Below, piece after piece: positions 22,911 through 30,861 of a stretch of 64,000 nt of DNA; the first letter of the stretch is position 1, and the number at the start of each line of letters is the position of its first letter. The stretch comes from Sphingopyxis jiangsuensis (GTDB taxonomy: Bacteria > Pseudomonadota > Alphaproteobacteria > Sphingomonadales > Sphingomonadaceae): NCBI RefSeq assembly GCF_016734905.1, contig NZ_JAERPO010000002.1, positions 62,001-126,000 on the forward strand. The letters run 5' to 3'. Position numbers and translations under genes: made by a program. The notes under the pieces were generated by a model. It searched no databases. It saw nothing but the letters and a program-made list of their open reading frames with translations, and had not been told where the DNA came from.

Positions 22911-23368
22911 GCCGCCTTGGCCACCGACGCCCCATTTTCGTACCAGAGGTCAAAGCCCACCGCGATGCGGTTCCAGCCATTGATGACATTGATCATCAGC
23001 GTCAGGTTCACCTGCTCCTCCGGCGTAAAATGCGCTTCGAGCGCCTCTTTGGCTTCGTGCTGTGTGTGCCCTTCGGGCAGGCGGGTCAAGGCGTCGGTCC
23101 ATGCGAGGGCAGCGCGTTCGCGCGGGCTGTAGACGGGTGCTTCGCGCCAGGCGGCGATGAGGTAGAGGCGCTGTTCGCTTTCGCCTTTCGCGCGCGCCTC
23201 GACTGTGTGCATGTTGATGCAATTGGCGCAGCCATTGAGGATCGACGAACGAATTTTGACGAGCTCGATCAGGCTCGGCTCGAGGCTGTTCTGCGCGGCG
23301 ATGCTGACGGCCATCCACTGCTTCATCAGCTGCGGCGCGGCGGCAAAGGGGTCTGTTACCTTGGTCAT
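22907..23368 (-). CDS. Carboxymuconolactone decarboxylase (AhpD-like) family protein
   Basis: A 153-residue helical protein of the AhpD/CMD superfamily, with the redox motif C-A-N-C-I-N-M-H in the usual CxxCxxxH arrangement. CMD family members are the standard target genes of ECF41 sigma factors, so a redox or peroxide-related role is likely. The ATG at 23368 is preceded by AAGGAGG seven bases upstream. The upstream GTG/ATG alternatives are rejected because the predicted promoter occupies that region. Its stop overlaps the sigma-factor ATG. Confidence 0.92.
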   Translation of the reverse strand: MTKVTDPFAAAPQLMKQWMAVSIAAQNSLEPSLIELVKIRSSILNGCANCINMHTVEARAKGESEQRLYLIAAWREAPVYSPRERAALAWTDALTRLPEGHTQHEAKEALEAHFTPEEQVNLTLMINVINGWNRIAVGFDLWYENGASVAKAA

Positions 23369-23401
23369 GTCACGTCCTCCTTCATGGGGTGGTACAGACA
23401 T

Positions 23402-23428
23402 GACGAGCAAGGCCGCCGCCCTGTGACA
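23402..23428 (-). promoter_or_regulatory. Predicted ECF41 promoter
   Basis: Read on the minus strand, the sequence is TGTCACA, then 16 bases, then CGTC. This is the exact form reported for ECF41 autoregulated promoters. The expected start lies near 23395, giving a short leader to the decarboxylase start at 23368. The sigma factor and its target are the two downstream genes. Confidence 0.85.
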
Positions 23429-23509
23429 TGGCGCACGAATTAATTTCGCTTTGCGACCGAATTAAGGTAAATTCCCGCGCGTCATCAATGACAAGGAGGG
23501 GGTTTGCTC

Positions 23510-23896
23510 ATGAAGTTTCTCGATGGATATGGCGAACAGGCCTATGCGCTGCTGCGTATCACGGCGGGTCTGATGTTCCTCGCGCACGGTGTGCACAAAT
23601 TCTTCAATTTCCCCGACGCCTTTCCCTATCCGCTGGACCCCGTACTGATGGCGGCCGGCGCGATCGAACTGGTCGCGGGCGGTTTGATTGTCATCGGCCT
23701 GTTCACGCGCCCCGCCGCCTTCCTGGCCAGCGGCATGTCGGCTGTCGGTTACTGGATGGCGCATGGCACCCAAAGCCCCTTCCCCATCCAGAACGGCGGC
23801 GAGACGATTGCGCTTTACTGCTTCATCTTCCTGTTCGTCGCGACGCGCGGCGCCGGAATCTGGAGCGTCGACGGATCGCGCGCGAAGGCCGGTTGA
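23510..23896 (+). CDS. DoxX family inner-membrane protein
   Basis: A 128-residue integral membrane protein with four hydrophobic segments, typical of DoxX/DoxD-like proteins. Visible motifs are LLRITAGLMFLAHGVHKF near the first helix, AAGAIELVAGGLIVIGL in the second, and TIALYCFIFLFVA in the last. The ATG at 23510 is preferred over a TTG two codons upstream because AAGGAGG is well spaced from it. It diverges from the ECF41 operon. Some DoxX proteins work with thiol or redox enzymes in stress, but the role here is not known. Confidence 0.86.
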   Translation: MKFLDGYGEQAYALLRITAGLMFLAHGVHKFFNFPDAFPYPLDPVLMAAGAIELVAGGLIVIGLFTRPAAFLASGMSAVGYWMAHGTQSPFPIQNGGETIALYCFIFLFVATRGAGIWSVDGSRAKAG

Positions 23897-23936
23897 GGCA
23901 GATTCGCGACCACAGCATGGTGCAGGAAAATTGGTG

Positions 23937-23958
23937 CTCCCCGGCTTTCGCCGAGGAA
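23937..23958. repeat. Single REP-like hairpin unit
   Basis: The sequence has a CCCCGGC-TTTC-GCC core next to a CGAGGAA tail, and is related to the units at 5234-5304. The inverse partner seen there is not obvious here, so this may be a degenerate or solo copy. It lies in the intergenic stretch after the DoxX gene. Confidence 0.5.
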
Positions 23959-24054
23959 CGCTGATTTGGCAGAAGGCGACAATCGCCACCTGAAATCGGG
24001 GCGGTCCCGGCGACGAGACCGCCCCCAGTTGCGGGCTTCACATGGTGAAGATGG

Positions 24055-25029
24055 TCACAGCTTGCGCGTGTTCGCTTCGATCAGCTTCTTCGCTTCCGCG
24101 ACAGCCTTTGCAATCGTGAGCCTGTTTTCGTGGATTTCGTCGGCGATCGTCAGCAAGCGGCCGCTGATGACGGTGCCGGTATCGGTCTTTTCCTCGATGG
24201 CGATCCCGCCCTTGGTCGCGGCGATCCGGTCCCATTCGGCGCGCACCGCAGCCCAATAGTCCTTGGTCGCGGCCCAATAGTCATCGGCGGCCTTCACGTC
24301 GTAATTGTCATATTTGATATAGGTGTTGAGAACATATTCCTGGACGATGGGAACAAGCTTGCCGTCCCTGGTCCCCATCTTGGTATTGTCCTGCCAGTGA
24401 ATCCAGCCGTCGGGCGTCGGCTGATGGCGATTGATCGAATAATAGCGGTCATAAACGGGGTTGCGAACCGCATCGCGGCGCGCGAGCGGGCGCCACGTCC
24501 AGTTCGAACGCCAGCGACGAATTCCCGCCTGCGTCTCGAATTGACCCCAGCCGCCGTAGCGGGGGGAATCGTCGACCTGCCACACGGTCTGCGACCAGCG
24601 GCCCGTCCGCATGCGTTCGGGAACATCTTCCCAAGTCCAGCCGCCCTTGTCCGAATAGACGAGCAGTTTTTCGGGCTCATATTCCCAGTCCTGACGCCAA
24701 TGCTTGATGATGTGCGACTTGTCATTCTCGTCGGTGATGACCAGCAGGTGCTGGAGCACGATCTTGCGCCCCGTATCCTCGATCACGCGCACGACCTCGT
24801 TACCGCCCGAACGCTTGGGATCGAGCACTTCGTAATCCGGGTCCCAGCGTGTCGATTCCTGCATATTGAAGCTGACGCGGTAATTGCCCGCCATCGCAAG
24901 GATGTCGGCGCGGTCCTTCTCGAAATTGGCGGCGGCATCCTCGGCGGCGATCGGTGGATGCGCCGTGGCAGGGAGCGGCAGCGCGACCGAAATCAGCAGC
25001 GCGGCGGCGGTTGTACGAATGGTTTTCAT
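24055..25029 (-). CDS. Secreted protein of unknown function (resembles DUF6607), downstream of a TonB receptor
   Basis: A 324-residue exported protein. It has a clear signal peptide (MKTIRTTAAALLISVALPLP, then ATAHP) and no lipobox. The mature part is rich in Trp and Tyr (YEPEKLLVYSDKGGWTW, WRSNWTWRPLARR), suggesting a beta-rich fold, and ends in a Lys/Ala-rich helical stretch. It resembles the DUF6607 group, often next to heme or hemoglobin TonB receptors; this assignment is from memory of the family. The start ATG at 25029 has AGAGGA upstream and gives the better signal peptide. It follows the receptor by 22 bases. Confidence 0.75.
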   Translation of the reverse strand: MKTIRTTAAALLISVALPLPATAHPPIAAEDAAANFEKDRADILAMAGNYRVSFNMQESTRWDPDYEVLDPKRSGGNEVVRVIEDTGRKIVLQHLLVITDENDKSHIIKHWRQDWEYEPEKLLVYSDKGGWTWEDVPERMRTGRWSQTVWQVDDSPRYGGWGQFETQAGIRRWRSNWTWRPLARRDAVRNPVYDRYYSINRHQPTPDGWIHWQDNTKMGTRDGKLVPIVQEYVLNTYIKYDNYDVKAADDYWAATKDYWAAVRAEWDRIAATKGGIAIEEKTDTGTVISGRLLTIADEIHENRLTIAKAVAEAKKLIEANTRKL

Positions 25030-25051
25030 CGGTCCAATCCTCTTCATCTTG

Positions 25052-27280
25052 TCAGAAACGGAAGCTCAGCGACGCGCTCGCATTGCGGCCCGGCTGGGTG
25101 TAGGCGTCGGTAACGGTCGAGGTGGACGCGAGCCCGCGCACGTCGCTCCACCAGCTGTATTTCCTGTCGAGAATATTGAAGACGCCGGCGCGCAGCGTCA
25201 GCCCTTCGACGATGCGGACGAAGGCCGTTGCGTCGAGGATCGTGAAGCCGTCGGGACGGTAGCAGGAGGGCGTGCAGAGCCCTTCGGTCCGCGATGCCTC
25301 CTTGCGCGCGCTGTGCGTCATGATGAGCTGGCCGCCAAAGCGCCCGCTCTGCGGTTCGCGATAGCCGACGCCGACGACGAGCTTGAGCGGATCGATCGTC
25401 GACAAGGGCACGCGCGATCCATCAGGCAAAATCTCGTTACCCTTCGCATAGGATAGGGCGAGCGTCGCATACAGGCCGGACGACGCCCGCCCCTCGAACC
25501 GCGCTTCGGCTCCCTTGACGCGGGCGCGATCGAGATTGACGAACTGATAGACGGCGGGGTCGGCAGGCGTGAAACTGCCGCTCACCACTTCCTGGCTGAT
25601 GAAATCCTTGTAGCGCGCCGAAAAGGCCGTGACGTCGAGACTGATATTGTCTGCCGAGAAGCGAAGCCCACCTTCGATGCTTTCGCTGCGCTCGGGATCG
25701 AGGTCGGGATTGGGCGCCGAGGTATAGCCGAACGCCAGATTTTCGAAGAACTGGTTGACCTGCCCCGGCTCGGGCGCCTTGAACCCGGTCGCATAATTGG
25801 CGAACAGGCGCACCTCGTCAGTGAGCTTCCACACCGCACCGAATTTCGGCGACAGGCGCGATCCGTCCTGCCCTGCCCCCGAAAAGGCGGGAAGCAGCGG
25901 GTCGTCCTGCGGCGACAGGTCATAGAAATCGAAACGCACCGCCGGATAGAGCCGCACCCGCCCGTCGGCGATCCCGATCTCGTCGCCTGCGAACAGGCCG
26001 CCGCGGGTGAAGTCGGTTTCGGGAAAGGCGCGTGTGGGAAAGGTTTCGCCAAAGGGCGGGACGGTGCCGTCGCGAATACCGCGCTGGCGCGTTATGCTGA
26101 CATCGCCGCCGAATACCAGACGATGCGTGACGGCGCCGGTCGCAAAGTCGGCGCGCGCGTCGGCGGATGCGCCGATTACACGATTTTCGAAAGTGTTGAG
26201 GCGCGTGCGGTCGGCAGACGGCGTGCGATCCTCTTCGGTATATTGGCGATCCTCGCCGTCCTGCCAGTAAAGCGCGACGCGCGCGAAATCGATCGCCCCC
26301 TCGCCTTCCCAACTCCAGTCGATCGTGACGCGCTTGCGGTCGCCGCTGTCCCAGCCCTCGAGCCGGTCAACCGAGGCGCCAAAGCTGCCGGGACCAACTC
26401 CCGTCAGGCCATTGGTATAAAGCTGCGTATCGAGATATTCACCGGTCAGGCGCAGCTTGTGGCCGTTCGCCGGATCATAGACGATGCGCGCGAGCGCAGC
26501 ATTCGAATAGCCATCCTGCGGGTTAGGCAAGGTGCGCGTCGACCCGGTGCCTCCGACGGCGCCCTTGTTATCGAGTTCCTGCCAGTCGCGGCGCGTATAG
26601 GCGGCCATCGCCGACCAGGCGCCGCTACGCCCGGCAAGAATGACGGTCTCGCTGAACTCCTTGTCGGCGCTGCCATAGGCGGCGCGCGCGAGGCCGCCGA
26701 CCGCATTGCTGCCCGCGATGAAATCGGCCGGGTCGGCGGTAATAAAGCTGACCGCGCCCGCAAGACCGTCGCTGCCGTAAAGCGCCGAAGAGGGGCCGCG
26801 CAATATTTCAACAGACTTGATAAGGCCGAGGTCGACATAATCGCCGCGCCCCGACGCCTGTGCGCCGAAACTGAAACCGTCGGGAACGCGCACGCCGTCG
26901 ATCTGGATCAGGACGCGATTGCCGCCGATCCCGCGGATGTTGAAGCTTTCATTACCGGCGCGCCCGGTCGCACCGAGCGCCGCACCGAAGCGCGCGGGCT
27001 GACGCTGGACGCTGACGCCAGGCTCGAAGCGGACGAGGTCGCGAATGTCGGTGACGAGTTCGTCGGCAATCTGTTCGTCGGTCTTGACGGTGACGGTGAC
27101 CGGCAAATCCTCGGCCCGGGTCGCGACGCGCGTGGCGGTGACAACGATTTGATTCTTGCGTGCCAGCCAATAGGCACCGTCATTGTCTTGCGCGGCGGCA
27201 GGAGCGGCGAGCGACGCAAAAACAGGCACGGCCACGCCGCACGCAAGGCGTGCGCAATATATTCGTCGTTGTACGGACAA
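25052..27280 (-). CDS. TonB-dependent heme/hemoglobin-type receptor
   Basis: Outer-membrane TonB-dependent receptor of 742 residues. After a signal peptide (RLACGVAVPVFASLAAPAAA) comes the TonB box with IVVTATR and the plug domain with VEILRGPSSALYGSDGLAG. The beta-barrel ends in the aromatic C-terminal ASLSFRF. The plug motifs resemble the hemoglobin/transferrin/lactoferrin receptor group. The start is a TTG at 27280 with AGGGGGA placed six bases upstream. Two Fur-box-like palindromes stand in front, so iron-regulated heme uptake is the best guess. Confidence 0.9.
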   Translation of the reverse strand: MSVQRRIYCARLACGVAVPVFASLAAPAAAQDNDGAYWLARKNQIVVTATRVATRAEDLPVTVTVKTDEQIADELVTDIRDLVRFEPGVSVQRQPARFGAALGATGRAGNESFNIRGIGGNRVLIQIDGVRVPDGFSFGAQASGRGDYVDLGLIKSVEILRGPSSALYGSDGLAGAVSFITADPADFIAGSNAVGGLARAAYGSADKEFSETVILAGRSGAWSAMAAYTRRDWQELDNKGAVGGTGSTRTLPNPQDGYSNAALARIVYDPANGHKLRLTGEYLDTQLYTNGLTGVGPGSFGASVDRLEGWDSGDRKRVTIDWSWEGEGAIDFARVALYWQDGEDRQYTEEDRTPSADRTRLNTFENRVIGASADARADFATGAVTHRLVFGGDVSITRQRGIRDGTVPPFGETFPTRAFPETDFTRGGLFAGDEIGIADGRVRLYPAVRFDFYDLSPQDDPLLPAFSGAGQDGSRLSPKFGAVWKLTDEVRLFANYATGFKAPEPGQVNQFFENLAFGYTSAPNPDLDPERSESIEGGLRFSADNISLDVTAFSARYKDFISQEVVSGSFTPADPAVYQFVNLDRARVKGAEARFEGRASSGLYATLALSYAKGNEILPDGSRVPLSTIDPLKLVVGVGYREPQSGRFGGQLIMTHSARKEASRTEGLCTPSCYRPDGFTILDATAFVRIVEGLTLRAGVFNILDRKYSWWSDVRGLASTSTVTDAYTQPGRNASASLSFRF

Positions 27281-27298
27281 TCTTGATCCCCCTAATTT

Positions 27299-27319
27299 TA
27301 TTGCGAGTGATTCGCAATA
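27299..27319. promoter_or_regulatory. Predicted Fur box 1 upstream of the heme receptor
   Basis: Inverted repeat TATTGCGA-GTGAT-TCGCAATA, two perfect 8-base arms around a 5-base centre. It lies just upstream of the TTG start of the TonB receptor. The TGATTCGCA part resembles alphaproteobacterial Fur sites. A fur gene lies 4.3 kb away. Confidence 0.65.
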
Positions 27320-27362
27320 GCCGCGAAATAGGCAATCAAATTTTAGGGGTCAAGGTTTTTGC

Positions 27363-27383
27363 TAATAGGAGTCGTTCGCATTA
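27363..27383. promoter_or_regulatory. Predicted Fur box 2 (degenerate copy)
   Basis: Imperfect palindrome beginning TAATAGGA and ending TTCGCATTA, with 6 of 8 arm positions matching. It is spaced about 64 bases from box 1, in the same intergenic region. The pair suggests cooperative repression. Confidence 0.5.
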
Positions 27384-27417
27384 ATTGCCTGAAGCGATGC
27401 CCAAGGCTTTCGCTCAT

Positions 27418-27924
27418 TCAGTCGGGCAGAAAATCGAGCGTATCGACAGATCCGCTTGCCGGGCGCGCGATCACGCTAAGCGACCCGTCGGTTTCGAGCA
27501 CAACCGCTGCAACGTCGGCGAGTTTTGCAACGCCCTGCCCGCGAACGGCCGAATAGACTTCGCTGGTGGTTACCCGTTCGTCGCGCAATGTCTCGTGCAA
27601 AATGGCCCCGTCGCGAAGCAGCAGCGCTGGCCGGGCACGCGTCGCGCGGCGTACCGGCGCCGAATGGATCGACAGCTTTGCGACGATCCATTGGAGCAGG
27701 GCGAGCATGACGAACGCCAAAGCCCCTTCGGCGAGTGCGATTTCGCTCGAAAGCAGGACGGAGGAAAGCGTCGAGCCGAGGGCGACAGTTACGACAAGAT
27801 CGAAAGCGTTGAGCTTTGCGAGGGCACGTTTCCCGGCGGCACGAAGGATGAGGATCAGGATTGCGTAGGCGGCGACCGAGATCACGACCACGCGAAGCAG
27901 CCCGAAAAGATTGTCGTAGAACAT
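27418..27924 (-). CDS. DUF421 (YetF/YcaP-like) membrane protein
   Basis: A 168-residue inner-membrane protein with the DUF421 (YetF) architecture. The membrane segments lie at about residues 7-26 (LLRVVVISVAAYAILILILRA), 40-60 and 65-82. The cytosolic domain has a RPALLLRDGAILHETLRDERVT-type region, with ARPALLLRDG and VTTSEVYSAVRGQG typical of the family. YcaP proteins are of unknown function; a link with heat or osmotic response has been suggested. The ATG at 27924 is selected because the family starts with this membrane segment. It lies between the receptor and DUF202 on the same strand. Confidence 0.85.
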   Translation of the reverse strand: MFYDNLFGLLRVVVISVAAYAILILILRAAGKRALAKLNAFDLVVTVALGSTLSSVLLSSEIALAEGALAFVMLALLQWIVAKLSIHSAPVRRATRARPALLLRDGAILHETLRDERVTTSEVYSAVRGQGVAKLADVAAVVLETDGSLSVIARPASGSVDTLDFLPD

Positions 27925-27977
27925 GCCCGTCCAACGCCGCGACACGGCGAGCGTTGCGCGACCGCGGCCAGGAAAAT

Positions 27978-28295
27978 CTAGTCGAGCCGAATGTCGAGTA
28001 GCCAGATTGCGGCGGCCAGCGCGAGCCCCCCAAGCGAGAACATGGCCGCGACGAGCCGCAGTTTCATTCCCTTGAGCGGCTCGGCCTGGTGCGCGCTGAG
28101 CCGATCGTTGACCGCGCAGCCACTGCGCTGCGCCGCCCAGAAAATGAACACGCCCATCAGGATGAAGATCGTGGCGATCGCGCGCGGCACCCACGCGGGC
28201 TCGAGCTTTCCGAACAGGGCATTGAAACCGAGGCCGATGCCGACCGCCGCCATTCCGGTGCGCATCCAGCCGGCGAAGGTCCGCTCGTTGGCCAT
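27978..28295 (-). CDS. DUF202 (YidH-like) membrane protein
   Basis: A DUF202 protein with two or three membrane segments (MRTGMAAVGIGLGFNAL, AIATIFILMGVFIFWAA, VAAMFSLGGLALAAAIWLL). It starts here at the first in-frame ATG (28295) as MANERTFAGWMRTG. The conserved N-terminus of the family usually includes a preceding LAEDRT-like helix. In this frame the upstream codons read EERTAWAEDRTLMANE without an ATG, GTG or TTG, so a CTG at 28370, overlapping the phoH TGA, could be the true start. Gene function is unknown. Confidence 0.8.
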   Translation of the reverse strand: MANERTFAGWMRTGMAAVGIGLGFNALFGKLEPAWVPRAIATIFILMGVFIFWAAQRSGCAVNDRLSAHQAEPLKGMKLRLVAAMFSLGGLALAAAIWLLDIRLD

Positions 28296-28366
28296 CAGGG
28301 TGCGGTCCTCGGCCCAGGCCGTGCGTTCCTCGGCGAGCTCGTCGCGGTCCGTATCCGCGTTGGCGT

Positions 28367-29374
28367 TCAGCTGCCGGGCCCTTCATAGGCTTCGACAATG
28401 CGGCCGACGATCGGGTGACGCACGACGTCGGCGGCGGTGAAGCGGCTGACGTTGATGCCCTCGAGCCCTTCGAGCCGCGCCACAGCGTCGGCGAGACCGG
28501 AGGTTGCGGGCATCGGCAGGTCGACCTGTTTGGGGTCACCGCAAATGACCATCCGGCTGTTCATCCCGAAACGCGTCAGGAACATCTTCATCTGCGGGAT
28601 CGTCGTATTCTGCGCTTCGTCGAGGATGATGAACGCATCGGCAAGCGTCCGCCCGCGCATGAAGGCCAGCGGCGCAATCTCGATCTCTCCGCTCGCAATG
28701 CGGCGCTCGACCTGCTCGGCAGGAAGGCAATCGTGCAGCGCGTCGTAGAGCGGGCGCAGATAGGGGTCGACCTTTTCCTTCATGTCGCCGGGCAGGAAAC
28801 CGAGCTTTTCGCCCGCCTCGACCGCGGGGCGCGACAGGATGAGCCGCTGGACGCTGCCGGTGATGAGCTGCGCAACGGCCTGTGCCACGGCAAGATAGGT
28901 CTTGCCGGTGCCCGCGGGACCGAGCGCGAAGATCACGTCGTCGCGCGCGAGCGCCTGCATATAGGGAACCTGCGACGGCGCGCGTGGGACAATCGTTTTC
29001 TTGCGCGTGCGGATCATCACCGGCGGCGCTTCATTCTGGTCGTGCCGGATGATGCCGTCGAGCGTCGGCTGCGCCGACATCGCGATCACCCCGTCGACCA
29101 TGCCCGCGTCGACCTCCTGCCCCTTTTCGATGCGGTCATACAGGTCGGTGAGAACATCGCGCGCGCGCGCCGCGGCCTCGGCCTCGCCCTCGATCTGCAC
29201 GCGGTTGCCGCGCGCCGAAATATAGACGCCGAGGCGGTTCTCGATGGCCACCAGATTGCGGTCGAATTCGCCGAAAAGGATTCCCAGCAATTGTGTCCGT
29301 TCAAATTCGGCCGTCAGTCGAACGCGGTCGCCGGGTTCGGCGGGGGCAGCGGCGGTCATCGGGCGTTTGGACAC
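28367..29374 (-). CDS. phoH: PhoH-like protein (YbeZ type ATPase)
   Basis: Cytoplasmic PhoH/YbeZ ATPase, a likely RNA-linked helicase partner of YbeY. It is 335 residues. The N-terminal region contains a KH-like domain (EFDRNLVAIENRLGVYISARG). The P-loop ATPase part follows, with Walker A GPAGTGKTYLAVA and Walker B IILDEAQNTT. The start is set at a GTG (29374) rather than the ATG 15 bases downstream, because AAGGAG sits ten bases before that GTG and gives MSKRPMTAAAP. It lies upstream of the DUF202 gene and 8.6 kb away from ybeY. Confidence 0.94.
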   Translation of the reverse strand: MSKRPMTAAAPAEPGDRVRLTAEFERTQLLGILFGEFDRNLVAIENRLGVYISARGNRVQIEGEAEAAARARDVLTDLYDRIEKGQEVDAGMVDGVIAMSAQPTLDGIIRHDQNEAPPVMIRTRKKTIVPRAPSQVPYMQALARDDVIFALGPAGTGKTYLAVAQAVAQLITGSVQRLILSRPAVEAGEKLGFLPGDMKEKVDPYLRPLYDALHDCLPAEQVERRIASGEIEIAPLAFMRGRTLADAFIILDEAQNTTIPQMKMFLTRFGMNSRMVICGDPKQVDLPMPATSGLADAVARLEGLEGINVSRFTAADVVRHPIVGRIVEAYEGPGS

Positions 29375-29410
29375 GTGGGCAGGACTCCTTGGGCTAGAGG
29401 CATAAACTGT

Positions 29411-29487
29411 GTACTCCCGCGAAGGCGGGAGTCCAGCATGTGATGATCGGGCTGCGATACTCCGAGTTTCCGCCTGCAAGGGAACAC
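29411..29487. repeat. REPIN-like inverted pair
   Basis: The first unit (29411-29434) has CTCCCGC-GAAG-GCGGGAG. The second (29468-29487) is TTCCGCCTGCAAGGGAACAC, imperfectly the inverse of GTACTCCCGCGAAGGCGG. The 33-base spacer and the arms match the layout at 5234-5304. It sits between phoH and miaB, both on the minus strand. Confidence 0.6.
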
Positions 29488-29504
29488 GCGACGTGCGATG
29501 GCCA

Positions 29505-30854
29505 CTAAACCGCCGCTTCCACCAGCGCCTCGGCGCCAAGGCTGTTCGGACCCGCCGAGGTGATGCGGACATCGACCATGTCGCCGATCGCGAGGCCCGG
29601 CGCGATGACGTGCACCGACTGGAGCCAGGGCGATTTGCCGATAAGCTGGCCGTCGAGCTTGCCCTTGCGTTCGAGCAACAGGCGCGTCGTCCGCCCCACG
29701 GTCGCCTCGTTGAACGCCTGTTGCTGCTCGTTGAGCAGCGCCTGAAGCCGCTGGAGCCGATCGTTCATTGCCGCTTCGTCGACCTGATCGTCCATCGTCG
29801 CGGCGGGCGTGCCGGGGCGGCGCGAATATTTGAAGCTGTAAGCCATCGCATAATTGGTCGCGCGCACGATATCGAGCGTCGCCTCGAAATCGGCATCGCT
29901 CTCGCCGGGGAAACCAACGATGAAGTCGCCCGAAATCGCAATGTCGGGGCGCGCGGCGCGGACGCGCTCGATGATTTTCAGATAGCTGTCGACGCTGTGG
30001 CTGCGGTTCATCGCCGCGAGGATGCGGTCGCTCCCCGCCTGCACCGGCAGGTGAAGGAAAGGCATCAGCTTTTCGACCTCGCCATGCGCGGCAATCAGCC
30101 CGTCGGTCATGTCGTTGGGATGGCTCGTCGTGTAGCGGATGCGTTCGAGACCGTCCTCTTTCGCGAGGGCGCGGATCAATCCGTCGAGGCCGATCGCCCT
30201 GCCCTTGTCGTCTTCGCCGTCCCACGCGTTCACATTCTGGCCAAGCAAGGTGATCTCGCGCACCCCGCCCGCGACGAGCGCGCGCGCCTCGGCGATCAGG
30301 TCGGCGAAAGGCCGGCTGATCTCCGCCCCGCGCGTATAGGGGACGACGCAATAGGTGCAGAATTTGTCGCAGCCTTCCTGCACGGTCAGGAAGGCGGTCG
30401 GGCGCTGGTTTCCGCTGCGTTTGGGCAGCGCGCCGAACTTGCTCTCGATCGGCATGTCGAGGTCGACCGCCTTCTCGCCGCGTTCGGCGCGCGCGATCAG
30501 GTCGGGAAGGCGGTGGTACGCCTGCGGACCGACGACGACATCGACACTCGGCGCGCGGCGCGCAATCTCGGCGCCCTCGGCCTGCGCAACGCATCCGGCG
30601 ACGGCGATCGTCGGCGTGCTGCCGTCGGCGCGTTTCAACCGACCGATGTCCGAGTAGACTTTCTCGGCCGCCTTTTCACGGATGTGGCAGGTGTTGAGCA
30701 CGACCAGGTCGGCATCGCTGCCGTCGGCGGCGGGCACATAGCCCTCGGCGCCCAGCATCTCTGCCATGCGTTCGCCGTCATAGACGTTCATCTGGCAGCC
30801 GAAGGATTTGACGTGAAAGGTCTTATGAGAATTTGGGGGAGAGTCGGATTTCAT
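29505..30854 (-). CDS. miaB: tRNA-2-methylthio-N6-dimethylallyladenosine synthase MiaB
   Basis: Radical SAM methylthiotransferase adding the 2-methylthio group at A37 of tRNAs. At 449 residues it has the N-terminal UPF0004 domain ([19 protein letters not shown]), then the radical-SAM cluster CDKFCTYC with VVPYTRGAE, and the C-terminal TRAM domain. The start at 30854 is chosen because the UPF0004 domain begins there ([13 protein letters not shown]). It follows plsC by seven bases, consistent with one transcript fur-plsC-miaB-phoH. Confidence 0.95.
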   Translation of the reverse strand: MKSDSPPNSHKTFHVKSFGCQMNVYDGERMAEMLGAEGYVPAADGSDADLVVLNTCHIREKAAEKVYSDIGRLKRADGSTPTIAVAGCVAQAEGAEIARRAPSVDVVVGPQAYHRLPDLIARAERGEKAVDLDMPIESKFGALPKRSGNQRPTAFLTVQEGCDKFCTYCVVPYTRGAEISRPFADLIAEARALVAGGVREITLLGQNVNAWDGEDDKGRAIGLDGLIRALAKEDGLERIRYTTSHPNDMTDGLIAAHGEVEKLMPFLHLPVQAGSDRILAAMNRSHSVDSYLKIIERVRAARPDIAISGDFIVGFPGESDADFEATLDIVRATNYAMAYSFKYSRRPGTPAATMDDQVDEAAMNDRLQRLQALLNEQQQAFNEATVGRTTRLLLERKGKLDGQLIGKSPWLQSVHVIAPGLAIGDMVDVRITSAGPNSLGAEALVEAAV

Positions 30855-30861
30855 CGGCGCG

